A stretch of 7,268 bases of DNA from Flavobacteriales bacterium (GTDB taxonomy: Bacteria; Bacteroidota; Bacteroidia; Flavobacteriales; UA16). The DNA lies in assembly GCA_018700255.1 (NCBI GenBank), contig JABISU010000089.1, positions 1 to 7,268 of the forward strand. Reading direction: 5' to 3'. Position 1 is the first letter of the stretch; each line of letters starts with the position of its first letter. The notes beneath the pieces were generated by a model, which worked only from the letters and a program-made list of their open reading frames with translations, was not told where the DNA came from and did not search any database. The translations under genes were made by a program, and so were the position numbers. This document shows, in pieces, positions 7,230 through 7,268 of the stretch.

Positions 7230-7268
7230 CTACGACACAGGGAACTTCTGCTTCATACCCTCAGCCAT
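7230..7268 (-). CDS. Possible C-terminal tail of a converging gene
   Basis: Read on the minus strand from the right edge, one frame is open for 12 codons (MAEGMKQKFPVS) and ends in TAG at 7232-7230, 13 bases past the birA stop. The other two minus-strand frames hit stops within the first few codons. This is what the end of a convergently transcribed gene would look like, but 12 codons are too few to identify a family or to exclude chance. The Met codons here are probably internal. Confidence 0.35.
   Translation of the reverse strand: MAEGMKQKFPVS

Noticed and set aside
7217..7268. Terminator between birA and the possible converging gene
   Set aside because: Only 13 bases separate the two stop codons and no hairpin is visible; the A-run at 7221-7226 alone is not evidence.

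Overview
The window looks like a piece of a Bacteroidota chromosome, most likely from a marine or aquatic Flavobacteriales-type organism. Four things support this: a secreted protein ending in a type IX secretion (Por) sorting domain, which is restricted to this phylum; the absence of Shine-Dalgarno sequences in front of genes; a good match to the Bacteroidota -7 promoter box TAnnTTTG; and moderately AT-rich DNA. The gene set is mostly core housekeeping. I see no transposase, integrase, CRISPR array, phage gene, tRNA or rRNA.

Layout. Nearly everything is on the minus strand, read from right to left. From position 6345 down to 2432 there is a tightly packed series rsfS - ftsH - DUF2007-like - cdsA - psd. 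Every junction overlaps (ATGA, TAATG, ATGA, ATGA), so it is almost certainly one translationally coupled operon. After an 83-base gap comes a 642-residue secreted protein (2348-420) with three Asp-box repeats and a C-terminal T9SS sorting domain. Overlapping its stop codon is the start of a standalone CinA C-terminal-domain (PncC-like) gene that runs off the left edge. On the right, a biotin-protein ligase gene (birA, 6386-7216) diverges from rsfS across about 40 bases. At the extreme right edge, a dozen in-frame codons followed by a stop on the minus strand may be the tail of a converging gene.

How the genes fit together. rsfS (ribosome silencing) and ftsH (membrane AAA+ protease) are growth and quality-control genes. 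cdsA and psd catalyse the first and last steps of the CDP-diacylglycerol to phosphatidylethanolamine route; the middle enzyme, phosphatidylserine synthase, is not in the window. Grouping an envelope protease with phospholipid enzymes fits the known link between FtsH and envelope lipid balance in other bacteria. The small DUF2007-like protein lies between the two groups and is the least understood member. I do not see a clearly new biological system here. The points most worth checking are the DUF2007-like gene in the ftsH-cdsA slot, the unusually short CdsA, the CinA-domain gene that lacks an ATG start and its usual first helix, and the uncharacterised Asp-box T9SS cargo.
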